Source: Pseudomonadota bacterium (GTDB taxonomy: Bacteria; Pseudomonadota; Alphaproteobacteria; Reyranellales; Reyranellaceae). From it: a stretch of DNA of 64,000 bases. Each line of letters begins with the position of its first letter. Position 1 is the first letter of the stretch. The position numbers and the translations under genes are program-made. The stretch covers positions 20,782 through 84,781 of the forward strand of contig JAEWIV010000363.1 in NCBI GenBank assembly GCA_023386865.1, given 5' to 3'. This document shows, one piece after another, positions 36,912 through 45,441 of the stretch. Under the pieces are notes generated by a model that did not search any database, had not been told where the DNA came from, and saw only the letters and a list, made by a program, of their open reading frames with translations.

Positions 36912-38036
36912 ATGACTATTGAAAAACCGACCATCCGGCCGGCCAACGGCTGCTTCTCCTCCGGCCCTTGCGCCAAGCGGCCGGGCTGGTCGCTGCAGGC
37001 TCTGGCCGGCGCGGCGCTGGGCCGCTCACACCGCTCGGCGGCCGGCAAGGCCAAGCTTGCCGAAGTGATCGACCGGTCACGCCGCCTACTCGGCATTCCA
37101 GCGGACTATCGCGTCGGCATCGTCCCCGCTTCCGATACCGGCGCCGTCGAGCTGGCGCTGTGGTCCCTGCTCGGCCCGCTGGGCGTCGATGTGCTGGCCT
37201 GGGAAAGTTTCGGCGAGACCTGGTCCAACGACATCTCGGCCGAGCTCAGGCTGAGCGACGTTCGCTTGCTGGAAGCGCCGTACGGCAGCCTGCCCGACCT
37301 GTCCCAGGCCTCGCCCGAGCGCGACATCGTGTTCGCCTGGAACGGCACGACGTCGGGCGTGCGCATCGCCGACGCAAGTTGGATTGCCGACGACCGTACA
37401 GGGCTCACGATCTGCGACGCCACCTCCGCGGCGTTCGCCATGGCCCTGCCGTGGCCCAAGCTCGATGTGACCACCTGGTCGTGGCAAAAGGCGCTGGGCG
37501 GCGAGGCCCAGCACGGCATGATCGCGCTCAGCCCGCGCGCCGTGCAGCGTCTGGAAAGCCACAGGCCGGCGTGGCCCGTCCCGAAGATCTTCCGACTGAC
37601 GCAGAGCGGCCGGCTGAACGAAGGCATCTTCAGGGGCGAGACGATCAACACGCCGTCGCTGTTGGCGGTCGAGGATCATATCGATGCGTTGACGTGGGGC
37701 GAGCGCATCGGCGGGTTGGCGGCTTTGATCGCCCGCGCCGAAGCCAACCTCGGCGCCATCGAGACCTGGGTGGCGCGATCGCCTTGGGTCGCCTTCCTGG
37801 CGGCGAAGAAAGCCGAGCGTTCTTGCACCTCGGTCTGCCTGAGGGTGGTCGACCCGACCGTGGCGCCGAACAAGCTCGCGGCGCTGCTCGAGGCCGAACA
37901 AGTCGCCTTCGATATCGGTGGTTATCGCCACGCCCCGCCTGGCTTGCGCCTCTGGGCCGGCGCCACGGTCGAGACCAGCGATCTCGATGCGCTCTTCCCG
38001 TGGCTCGACTGGGCGCGGACCACGGTGGCCGCATGA
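36912..38036 (+). CDS. serC: Phosphoserine aminotransferase-like enzyme
   Basis: This 374-aa class V aminotransferase of the SerC type has FSSGPCAKRPGW at the start, GRSHRSAAGKAKL, CDATSAAFAM (about 170) and the PLP Lys in WSWQKALGGEAQHGM (about 198). SerC makes phosphoserine and also acts in pyridoxine synthesis. Here serA and serB are not adjacent. Instead it is tied by an ATGA overlap to a deacylase and then a transporter under a LysR gene. A catabolic transamination role is therefore possible besides serine synthesis. Confidence 0.85.
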   Translation: MTIEKPTIRPANGCFSSGPCAKRPGWSLQALAGAALGRSHRSAAGKAKLAEVIDRSRRLLGIPADYRVGIVPASDTGAVELALWSLLGPLGVDVLAWESFGETWSNDISAELRLSDVRLLEAPYGSLPDLSQASPERDIVFAWNGTTSGVRIADASWIADDRTGLTICDATSAAFAMALPWPKLDVTTWSWQKALGGEAQHGMIALSPRAVQRLESHRPAWPVPKIFRLTQSGRLNEGIFRGETINTPSLLAVEDHIDALTWGERIGGLAALIARAEANLGAIETWVARSPWVAFLAAKKAERSCTSVCLRVVDPTVAPNKLAALLEAEQVAFDIGGYRHAPPGLRLWAGATVETSDLDALFPWLDWARTTVAA

Positions 38037-39031
38037 CGCGAATCGCAGCGACGATCGACCTCGACAAGCCAGGCATCCAGCACGGCTTTCTCAAGGTGCC
38101 GCACTCCACGCACGACTCGGCCTATGGCTGGATTCCGGTGCCGATCACGGTGGCGGCCAACGGCGGCGGTCCTTCCGCCCTCCTCGTCGCAGGCAATCAC
38201 GGTGACGAATACGAGGGCCAGATCGCCCTCATGAAACTCGTGCGATCGCTCGATCCGGCACTGCTGCGAGGCCGGCTGATCGTGCTCACGGCCGCGAACT
38301 ATCCAGCGGTGATGGCCGGCCGGCGCACCTCGCCACTCGACGGCGGCAACCTCAACCGCTGCTTCCCCGGCGACGCCAACGGTACACCGACCGAGATGAT
38401 CGCCCACTACATCGAGAGCGTGCTGCTGGCGCGGTGCCAGTACTGCCTCGACCTGCATTCCGGCGGCAGCTCCCTGGAATATGTCGCCCACGCACACGCA
38501 CGGCGACCCGAGCACGCCGAGCGGCGAGTCGCCACCGAGGCGCTGATCGAGGCCTTCGGCGCTCCCTATGGCGGCCTGGTCCGGCCGTTGCAGGGGGAGC
38601 CGCGCACGCTCTCGGCTGCAGCCGAGCGCCAGGGCGTCGTATATCTCAACGCCGAGCTGGGCGGCGGCGGCACGATCTCGCACGAGCTGGTCGCAATGGC
38701 CGAACTCGGCGTGCGCCGCGCGCTGGCGTCGATCGGCTTGTTGCCAGATGATCCGGCGGCACCGCTGAAGCGCGACATGCGCGCCTTCTCGGTCGAAGGC
38801 GCCGCGAACTACGTCTATTGCCCCGAAGACGGCCTGTTCGAGCCCTATGCGCGGCTCGAGGAGGACGTCTCTGCCGGTCAGCCGGCGGGCGCCCTGCATT
38901 TTCCCGGCACGCCGTGGCGACCGCAGCAGGTCGTGACCTTCGAGGCCACCGGCATGGTTCTGTGCCGCCGTTTTCCCGGCTGGGCGAAGCGCGGCGACTG
39001 CCTCTTCCAACTGGCGAACTCCGTGCGATGA
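38033..39031 (+). CDS. Aspartoacylase/succinylglutamate desuccinylase family deacylase
   Basis: This 332-aa zinc hydrolase of the AstE/AspA type has a first metal site NHGDEYEGQ (His and Glu, about 61-66), NLNRCFPG (about 108) and a second His in LDLHSGGS (about 142). This family removes N-acyl groups from amino acids or related compounds, including N-alpha-acetyl-L-2,4-diaminobutyrate (DoeB). It overlaps the SerC-like gene and the transporter, so it probably acts on an imported N-acyl or amide substrate. Confidence 0.85.
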   Translation: MTRIAATIDLDKPGIQHGFLKVPHSTHDSAYGWIPVPITVAANGGGPSALLVAGNHGDEYEGQIALMKLVRSLDPALLRGRLIVLTAANYPAVMAGRRTSPLDGGNLNRCFPGDANGTPTEMIAHYIESVLLARCQYCLDLHSGGSSLEYVAHAHARRPEHAERRVATEALIEAFGAPYGGLVRPLQGEPRTLSAAAERQGVVYLNAELGGGGTISHELVAMAELGVRRALASIGLLPDDPAAPLKRDMRAFSVEGAANYVYCPEDGLFEPYARLEEDVSAGQPAGALHFPGTPWRPQQVVTFEATGMVLCRRFPGWAKRGDCLFQLANSVR

Positions 39032-40398
39032 AGAAAGAGCTTTGGCTGGCCGGCGCCCTGCTGGCCTATACCACCGCGCGCCTGGCGCCGCCATTGGCGG
39101 GCCTCAATGCGGGGGGCCAGGCGGCACTCGCTGTCACCATCGCCGGCACCATCCTCTGGATCACCGAAGCCGTGCCGCTCGGCGTCACGGCCCTGCTGGT
39201 CGTCGTGCTTCTGGCGATCAATCCCGGCATGCGGCTCCCGGATGCGCTGCATGGCTTCACCTCGGAGGTGACCTTCTTCCTGGTCGGCGTGGCCGCGATC
39301 GGCACCGCCGTCGAAGCGAGCGGGCTTGCCCAGCGCGCCGCCCGCTTCCTGGCCCGCAGCGCCAAGGGCAACCCCACGCGGCTCTATGTGCAGATGATCC
39401 TGTCGCTGCCGGCGCTCGCCTTCCTCGTGCCCTCGGCGATCACGCGCAACGCCATCCTCATCCCGGCCTATCGCGAGGCGCTGGACGGCATGGGCGTCGG
39501 CAAGTCGGGCCGCGTCGGTCGCGCGTTGATGCTGGCGCTCGGCATGCTCAATCCGCTCGCCTCGTCGGCGCTGCTGACCGGCGGCATCGCCTCGATCGCC
39601 GCGGCCACGCTTTTAGGAGGCTTCTCCTGGCTCGGTTGGTTCGCCTTGATGGCCGTGCCCTACTACCTCCTGATCTTTCTGGGCGGCATCTGGCTGCGCA
39701 TGATGGTGGGCCCGTTCGAGAGCGGCGGTCCGTGCACCGTCAAAGCCACCGCCGAGCCGCTGTCGACGGCCGAGATCAAGACGCTCGCCATCCTCGCCGC
39801 CACCGCACTGCTCTGGCTTACCGATGCCTGGCATCATCTCTCGCCTGCAATCCCGGCTCTGATGGCGGCCATCGTGCTGCTGGCGCCGCGCATCGGTGCG
39901 CTGAGCTGGAAGCAGTTCGAGGGCAAGCTGTCATGGGGCCTGATCCTGACGGTCGGCGCCTCGATGTCGCTGGCCCGCACGATGATCGATACCGGCGCCG
40001 CCTCGTGGCTGGGCGCCGCGGCGGTCGACAGGCTCACCTCGGTCGCCGTGGCGCCCATGGCCATCGTCGTGCTGCTGGTGGTCGCGGTGGCGCTGGTGCA
40101 TCTCGCTATCACCAACCTCGCTGCCTGCATGGCGCTGCTGATTCCGATCGCCGTCACCATCGCCGAAGCCGCACGCCTCAATCCGCTGGTCTGCGGCCTC
40201 ATCGTCACCATCGCCGTCGATGCGATCATCCTCTACCCGGTGCAGACCGCGGCCAACCTACTGGCCTACGAGGCCGGCTACTTCCACACCGCCGACGTGC
40301 GTCGACTGGGGCTGGGCATGCTGGTCCTGACCATCGCTGTCGCCCTGCTGGTGCTGCCCTACTGGTCGCTGCTGGGGCTGCCGCTAGTGCGAGCTTGA
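39028..40398 (+). CDS. SLC13/DASS-type anion transporter
   Basis: This 456-aa inner-membrane carrier has about 11-12 hydrophobic segments. It shows the SLC13 landmarks ITEAVPLGVTALL (about 45-57), a first substrate loop around SAITRNAILIP and LNPLASSALL, and a second around HLAITNLAACMALL near 355-370. Such proteins move di- or tricarboxylates or sulfate with Na+. The gene is the last of the LysR-linked operon and overlaps the deacylase stop. It converges on the CoA-transferase gene, 4 bp away. Confidence 0.85.
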   Translation: MKKELWLAGALLAYTTARLAPPLAGLNAGGQAALAVTIAGTILWITEAVPLGVTALLVVVLLAINPGMRLPDALHGFTSEVTFFLVGVAAIGTAVEASGLAQRAARFLARSAKGNPTRLYVQMILSLPALAFLVPSAITRNAILIPAYREALDGMGVGKSGRVGRALMLALGMLNPLASSALLTGGIASIAAATLLGGFSWLGWFALMAVPYYLLIFLGGIWLRMMVGPFESGGPCTVKATAEPLSTAEIKTLAILAATALLWLTDAWHHLSPAIPALMAAIVLLAPRIGALSWKQFEGKLSWGLILTVGASMSLARTMIDTGAASWLGAAAVDRLTSVAVAPMAIVVLLVVAVALVHLAITNLAACMALLIPIAVTIAEAARLNPLVCGLIVTIAVDAIILYPVQTAANLLAYEAGYFHTADVRRLGLGMLVLTIAVALLVLPYWSLLGLPLVRA

Positions 40399-40402
40399 CG
40401 CG

Positions 40403-41899
40403 CTACAGCGTTTGCGATCCCCGGCGGCGGGCCAGGCCCAGGCGAAAGATCGATGTCGGTCGATGCGGCACCGCATGCGGCGTCATCCGGTCGGGCCCCC
40501 AGCCGATATCGAGCGTCGCCGACCCCGGAAAGCTGCCGGCGCGCTCGACATAGGCCGGGGTCTTGTCCAGGCCAACGGCCGGCGCGATCCGCGTCAACAA
40601 GCCGAGCGACGAGTCCTGGTCGACGAGATAGCGCTCGAGCTCGCTGTCGACGATCGGCGTGGCGGCCTCGCGATTGTCGGCGAACTTGACGCCGAGCATC
40701 GCCGTCTTGGCGAGCGCCACGCGGACGAGCCAGCTGCCGCCTTGCTCGGCCCGGCGCAGCAATGCCGCCAGCACGCCCAGGGTGCCGAGGCAACCGGAGC
40801 CGTAGTCGTTGAAGTAGGCAGGCACGAGCGCGGACTTTTCGCGACCTGCGCTGTGCAATGCCGAGACGCCCGTCGCCGCCTGCGCCAGCTGTTCCCAGCC
40901 CCGACGTTCGGCCCACGGCCCCTGGAAGCCGTAGGCGTTGACCTCGACATAGACGAGCCGCGGATTGATCCGGCGCAGAGCCTCGGGCCCGAAGCCATGC
41001 GCCGCGAGCGCACCGGGGCGAAAACCCTGCACGAAGACATCGCATTCGCGTACCAGCTCGATCGCCCGCGCGCGGTCGCGATCGTTGCGCAGGTCCATGT
41101 AGGTGGTCTTCTTGCCGAACGACGTGTCGATGTCGAAGCCCAGGATGTGGTCCTGGTAGGGATAGCGGCAATGGATGACGTCGGCGCCATGCTCGGCCAG
41201 CAACTTGCCGATGGTAGGACCAGCGACGACATGGGTGAAGTCGAGGACCCGCAGCTTCTCCAGCGGGCGGGCCGCCGCGGGCGCGAACGGCAACTTGGGT
41301 CCGTCGGCCAACCGGGCAAGCTCGATCGGCGCGATCGTGGCCAGCGCCTTGCCCTGGGGATGGGCCCGCCATTCTTCCGGGCTGCGCTTGATCGCAGCGC
41401 AGAGGCCAAGGGCTGCGAGTTCGTCCTCGAGCGGCTGGGCGTCGTGCTGCGCCACGCGCTTTGCGATCGCCGCGCGGTCGCTCGGGCAGTCGAGGAAGCG
41501 CAGGATGCCGTCGCGCAAATGCGGATAGGCGCCGTTGAAGACGATCTCGCGGCCGTCGCGCGTGGCATAGAACCCGTTGACCGGCGTGAACACCGCACCG
41601 ATGTCGAATTGCCAGCCGCTCTGGAAGAAGTGCGCGACCTCGTTGAACAGCAACGCCGCGTGCCGCCGGTCGACCGTGATGCGCTGCGCGCCGAGACCGC
41701 GACGCTCGCCGATGGCCGCCACCGTGCTGCCGATGGCGCCCATCAGAGCGACCGCGAAGTCCGCCACCTCGACGACGGAATCGACGTAGCTCGGGCTCTG
41801 CTCGACCTGGACCGCGTCCCAGCCATCGCCGAGATCGAGGCCGCGCGTGATCTCGGCGAGGATCTGCCGCTGCCGGAGGCTGAAGGTCTCGGGCATCAA
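40403..41899 (-). CDS. Family III CoA-transferase, permuted domain order
   Basis: This 498-aa CaiB/BaiF protein moves CoA between carboxylic acids. The usual N-terminal motif LRVLDFTHVVAGPTIGKLLAEHG appears only at about residue 217-239. Residues 1-210 resemble the C-terminal part of the family (DRRHAALLFNEVAHFF, GFYATRDGREIVF, EEWRAHPQGKALA). The GYGS-like region follows at about 330-365 (DYGSGC). This two-half arrangement is known in a subgroup of the family. It ends a leftward cluster and overlaps the Bug receptor gene by 4 bp. Confidence 0.85.
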   Translation of the reverse strand: MMPETFSLRQRQILAEITRGLDLGDGWDAVQVEQSPSYVDSVVEVADFAVALMGAIGSTVAAIGERRGLGAQRITVDRRHAALLFNEVAHFFQSGWQFDIGAVFTPVNGFYATRDGREIVFNGAYPHLRDGILRFLDCPSDRAAIAKRVAQHDAQPLEDELAALGLCAAIKRSPEEWRAHPQGKALATIAPIELARLADGPKLPFAPAAARPLEKLRVLDFTHVVAGPTIGKLLAEHGADVIHCRYPYQDHILGFDIDTSFGKKTTYMDLRNDRDRARAIELVRECDVFVQGFRPGALAAHGFGPEALRRINPRLVYVEVNAYGFQGPWAERRGWEQLAQAATGVSALHSAGREKSALVPAYFNDYGSGCLGTLGVLAALLRRAEQGGSWLVRVALAKTAMLGVKFADNREAATPIVDSELERYLVDQDSSLGLLTRIAPAVGLDKTPAYVERAGSFPGSATLDIGWGPDRMTPHAVPHRPTSIFRLGLARRRGSQTL

Positions 41900-42849
41900 A
41901 CCTTGATGTCGGCTTTCTTGATGATCTCGCCGAACGAGGCGCGCTCACGCTCGATGGTGCCGCCGAACGTCGCTGAATCCTGGTAGCTCGCGTAGTTGCC
42001 GCTGGTGACCAGTTTCTCGGCGACCGCCGGATCCTTCGCCGCCTCGCCGATCGCCTTGGCGAGCTTGTCGACCGCGACCTGCGGCGTGCCTTTCGCGGCG
42101 AGGATGCCGTACCAGGCGTCGCCGCCGATCTTGCCCAGGCCCTGCTCCTTCAGGGTCGGTATCTCGGGTTTCCCGGGCCAGCGCTTCTCGCCCAGGATCG
42201 CAAAGCACTTCAGGCGGCCGGCGGCGATATGCGGCAAGGTCGTGGGATCGAACTGGACCTGGATCTGGCCCGACAGCAGGTCCTGAGTCGCGGGCGCGCT
42301 GCCCTTGTAGGGCACGTGCACCATCTTCACACCGGCCTCGATGTTGAACATCTCGCCGTAGAGCTGGGTAATGGTGGCGAGCCCGGCCGAGCCGAAGTTG
42401 ATCTTGCCGGGGTTGGCCTTGGCGTAGGCGATGAACTCCTGGAGGTTGTTGGCCGGCACCTGCGGGTTGATGCCCATGCCGATCCACGACGTCGCCACGC
42501 GCGCCACCGGCACGAAGTCCTTCGCCGGATCGTAGGGCAGCGGCTGCAGGTGCTGGGTGATGCACACCATCGCCGTGGTGGTTGTCAGGAAGGTATAGCC
42601 GTCGGCCGGCGAATTCTTGACGTGCTCCGCGCCGATCGCACCGCTGGCGCCGGCCCGGTTGTCGAACAGCACGCTCTGCCCGAGCAGGGCGCCGGCACGC
42701 TCGAGCACCAGCCGTGTCGTGATGTCGGACGGGCCGCCCGGCGGATAGGGAATGACGATTCGGATCTGTTTGTTCGGCCAGTCGGTACTTTGCGCCGACG
42801 CAACCGCGGGGGCCGCGACGAGCCCGGCGATGAAACTCCTTCTACGCAT
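41896..42849 (-). CDS. Bug-type (TctC) periplasmic solute receptor
   Basis: This 317-aa secreted binding protein has a twin-arginine-like start MRRRSFIAGLVAAPAVASAQ. The mature part shows IRIVIPYPPGGPSD, DNRAGASGAIGAEHV and the central FGSAGLATITQLYGEMF signatures of the tripartite tricarboxylate receptor family. It binds carboxylates or nicotinate-like ligands. The TctA/TctB membrane parts are not in the window, as is usual for orphan Bug proteins. The adjacent CoA-transferase and amidohydrolase suggest uptake of an organic acid. Confidence 0.9.
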   Translation of the reverse strand: MRRRSFIAGLVAAPAVASAQSTDWPNKQIRIVIPYPPGGPSDITTRLVLERAGALLGQSVLFDNRAGASGAIGAEHVKNSPADGYTFLTTTTAMVCITQHLQPLPYDPAKDFVPVARVATSWIGMGINPQVPANNLQEFIAYAKANPGKINFGSAGLATITQLYGEMFNIEAGVKMVHVPYKGSAPATQDLLSGQIQVQFDPTTLPHIAAGRLKCFAILGEKRWPGKPEIPTLKEQGLGKIGGDAWYGILAAKGTPQVAVDKLAKAIGEAAKDPAVAEKLVTSGNYASYQDSATFGGTIERERASFGEIIKKADIKV

Positions 42850-42876
42850 TCTGCTTTCCTCCCGGTTATTCTTCGT

Positions 42877-43719
42877 TCAGCCCTTCTTCGGGGCCCAGCC
42901 GTAGATCTTGGTCAAACTGCCGCCCATCAGCGTGGCGCGGTCGCTGTCGGAAAGCCAGTCCCTGGCGCGGAAGGCATCGACACCCTGTTTGAAGGTCAGC
43001 AGGTTCACCGCGCGCGTCCAGTCGGTGCCCCACATGCAGCGATCGAGGCCGAAGGTGTTGAGGATCTGGTCGACCGGCTTGCGGATGTCCTTGTAGGGGA
43101 ATGGCTCGTGGCTGAGCGTGCAGGCGCCGCTGATCTTCACAACGATGTTCTTGTGCGGCGCCAGCGCGAGCAGCTTGGGCAGCTCGACCCACGGCTCCTT
43201 CGGCGCCGGCGGCTTCATCGGCTGCTCGAGCCCGAGATGGTCAATCACCAGCGTGGTGTTGGGATTGCGCCTGGCGAGCTCCGCCACCTGATCCAGCCGG
43301 CCGCGCGCCATCAGGTTGACCGGCATGTCGCACTTGGCCGCCGTCGCCAGCACCTTGTTGATGCCGGGATGGGCGGGATCGGTCGAGACCTCGGGCGTGA
43401 ACATGATGCGCACGGCGACCGTGCCGTCCATCTTCGCCCACTCCTCGATCGTCTCGCCAACCTTGGGGTCGTTGGAATCGACGGGCTTGATGAGCGCGAA
43501 GCGGTCAGGGAACTGCTTGCGGACGGCGACGGCGTAGCTCGCGTCCCACTTGTACATCGTATAGACCGAGATCAGCAGCGCGCCGTCGACGCCGACCTCG
43601 TCCATCGCCTTGATCATGTCGGGGCCCGTCACCTCGGGCGGGCCGGCCAGCACCGCGTGCCACGGCCGGCCGGGATGGTTGCGCTCGTAGCAATGGACCT
43701 GGACGTCGATCGTCGGCAT
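42877..43719 (-). CDS. Amidohydrolase-2 family metal-dependent hydrolase
   Basis: This 280-aa TIM-barrel protein has a DVQVHC opening, which occupies the position of the HxH metal pair though the first His is replaced. A conserved VIDHLG (about 170) and a GTDWTRAV metal Asp (about 235) follow. The family includes decarboxylases and lactonases of aromatic and sugar-acid catabolism. It is the first gene of the three-gene cluster, 27 bp before the Bug receptor. The substrate is unknown. Confidence 0.82.
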   Translation of the reverse strand: MPTIDVQVHCYERNHPGRPWHAVLAGPPEVTGPDMIKAMDEVGVDGALLISVYTMYKWDASYAVAVRKQFPDRFALIKPVDSNDPKVGETIEEWAKMDGTVAVRIMFTPEVSTDPAHPGINKVLATAAKCDMPVNLMARGRLDQVAELARRNPNTTLVIDHLGLEQPMKPPAPKEPWVELPKLLALAPHKNIVVKISGACTLSHEPFPYKDIRKPVDQILNTFGLDRCMWGTDWTRAVNLLTFKQGVDAFRARDWLSDSDRATLMGGSLTKIYGWAPKKG

Positions 43720-43744
43720 GAACCCACCCTCCCTCGAACAGACT

Positions 43745-43777
43745 CATGCTCTTCTCCCCGCGAGGGGGAGAGACATG
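43745..43777. repeat. CTCCCC-type palindrome
   Basis: tctcccc-gcga-ggggaga with flanking catg/catg arms forms an intergenic hairpin between the sulfide dehydrogenase and amidohydrolase genes. It resembles the palindromes at 46171-46201 and 51799-51830 and could be a REP-like element or a terminator of the upstream leftward gene. Confidence 0.5.
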
Positions 43778-43877
43778 AGGAGCTTGAGTCAGGCTAGGGT
43801 TCGGGGTGACGTCGTTCAAGCCGTCCGGTTCGGCGGGAGAAATATCCAAAGCGCGGTCCACCCGCTCGGACGGCACT

Positions 43878-45140
43878 CTAGCCCCAGCTGTCAACGCTGA
43901 TGTTCTTGTACCAGCCACGGGCATAGGCCGCTTCGAGCTTGCGCTCGCCGAGACCCGTCGGCACGCGCACGCTGAGACCGCCGGCGTTGGGCGTCGGCAC
44001 GATGCCCTTGTCAGTCACCTGATAGACGTCGGTGACGGAGATGCCATAGTCGGGCGTGACCAGGCTGTAGCAGATGTTGTTCAGCGCTGGCGCCGGGGCG
44101 GGCTTGCCGGCGAGGCTCGCCAGGATCGCCGCCGCTGCGAGCTTGCCCTGCGCATTGGCCGACGAGCCCGACTTGGGCATGGCCCCCGCGATCGAGGCAT
44201 CGCCGATGACATGGATGTTCGCCGCCTTGGTCGACGCGAAGGTTATGGGATCGACGGGGCACCAGCCGTTGTCGCCGGTGAGGCCGGCGGCATGGGCAAT
44301 GGCGCCGGCGCGCTGCGGCGGGATCAGGTTGACGACGTCGCCCTTCTGGCTGCCGAAGCCGCACTTCACGGTCATTGCTGCGGGATCGACGCTCTCCACC
44401 TTGCCGCCATCCTTCCCCGCGACCCAGGCGATCATGCCGGGGAACTCGGCTTCCCACGCGGCCTGGAACAGGCCCTGCTTGGAGAAGTTGTCCTTGGCGT
44501 CGAAGACCAGGATCTTTGACTTGGGCTTGTTCGTCTTGAAGTAGCTGGCGACGAGGCTGACGCGTTCGTACGGGCCGGGCGGACAGCGGAACGGATTGGC
44601 CGGCGGCACGACGATGAAAGTGCCACCGTCGGGCATGGCCTCGAGTTGCTGGCGCAACAAGATCGTCTGCGCCCCGCCCTTCCAGGCATGCGGCATGCGC
44701 TCGGCGGCGGCCTCGCTGTAGCCGGCGACGCCCACGAAGTTGAGATCGATGCCGGGTGACACGACGAGGCGGTCGTAGGCCAGCCGGCTGCCGTCGGCCA
44801 GGCGCACCGATCGGGCCTGCGGATCGATTGCAGTCGCCTCGCCGCGCACGACCTTCACGCCAGCCGCCTTCAGCCCATCGAGGCTGCGCGTGATGCCTTG
44901 CAGCGTCTCGTAGCCGCCAAGCACGGCGTTGGAGAACGGACAGGTGACGATGGCAGCCTCGCGCTCGACCAGCGTCACCTCGACATTGGGATCGAGACGC
45001 TTGAGATAGCGCGCCGTCGTGGCGCCGCCGAAGCCTGCGCCGATCACCACGACGGCGCCGGCCGCCGCATGCGCCAGCTTCGGGACGGAAAGCGCAGCGG
45101 CAACTGAGCCGGTGATGAAGGAGCGACGTGTGGTGGTCAT
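43878..45140 (-). CDS. fccB: Flavocytochrome c sulfide dehydrogenase, flavoprotein subunit
   Basis: This 420-aa periplasmic FAD enzyme oxidises sulfide and passes electrons to its cytochrome partner. A Tat signal (TTTRRSFITGSVAAALSVP) leads to the Rossmann motif VVIGAGFGGATTARYLKRL (about 31-49). The redox Cys positions are in VTCPFSN (about 65) and VKCGFGSQ (about 265). The C-terminal FCSD flavin-binding domain (AAYARGWYKNI) closes it. It follows the cytochrome gene by 7 bp. An alternative name would be SoxF. Confidence 0.88.
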   Translation of the reverse strand: MTTTRRSFITGSVAAALSVPKLAHAAAGAVVVIGAGFGGATTARYLKRLDPNVEVTLVEREAAIVTCPFSNAVLGGYETLQGITRSLDGLKAAGVKVVRGEATAIDPQARSVRLADGSRLAYDRLVVSPGIDLNFVGVAGYSEAAAERMPHAWKGGAQTILLRQQLEAMPDGGTFIVVPPANPFRCPPGPYERVSLVASYFKTNKPKSKILVFDAKDNFSKQGLFQAAWEAEFPGMIAWVAGKDGGKVESVDPAAMTVKCGFGSQKGDVVNLIPPQRAGAIAHAAGLTGDNGWCPVDPITFASTKAANIHVIGDASIAGAMPKSGSSANAQGKLAAAAILASLAGKPAPAPALNNICYSLVTPDYGISVTDVYQVTDKGIVPTPNAGGLSVRVPTGLGERKLEAAYARGWYKNISVDSWG

Positions 45141-45147
45141 TGTGTCC

Positions 45148-45441
45148 TCACTTCAGGCCGGCGAGATAGTCGGCGATGGCCGCGATCTCGGCGTCGCCAT
45201 AACTCTTGGCGATGCGGTTCATGATCGTGGCCGGCCGACGATCGGCCTTGAACTCGGTCATCTGCCGCACGATGAGCTCCTTCTGCCCGCGCATCAGCGT
45301 CGGCACACCCTCGGCGCTGCGGCCTTCGGGGCCGTGACAGACGTAGCAGGTCTGCACCATGGCCTGACCCGACGGCCCGTCCTGCGCGGCGGCAGCAAAG
45401 GCGGCGACGAACGTGGCCGTGAACACGACGAGCGCCTTCAT
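45148..45441 (-). CDS. fccA: Monoheme class I cytochrome c, partner of the sulfide dehydrogenase
   Basis: This 97-aa secreted cytochrome has a signal peptide MKALVVFTATFVAAFAAAAQ and a heme site CYVCH (about 34-38). The axial Met is probably that in ATIMNRIAKSYGD (about 75). It is half the size of the classical diheme FccA, so it corresponds to a single-heme SoxE-like subunit. ATG 45441 is preferred to one at 45474, since it starts the signal peptide and overlaps the previous stop (ATGA). Confidence 0.85.
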   Translation of the reverse strand: MKALVVFTATFVAAFAAAAQDGPSGQAMVQTCYVCHGPEGRSAEGVPTLMRGQKELIVRQMTEFKADRRPATIMNRIAKSYGDAEIAAIADYLAGLK

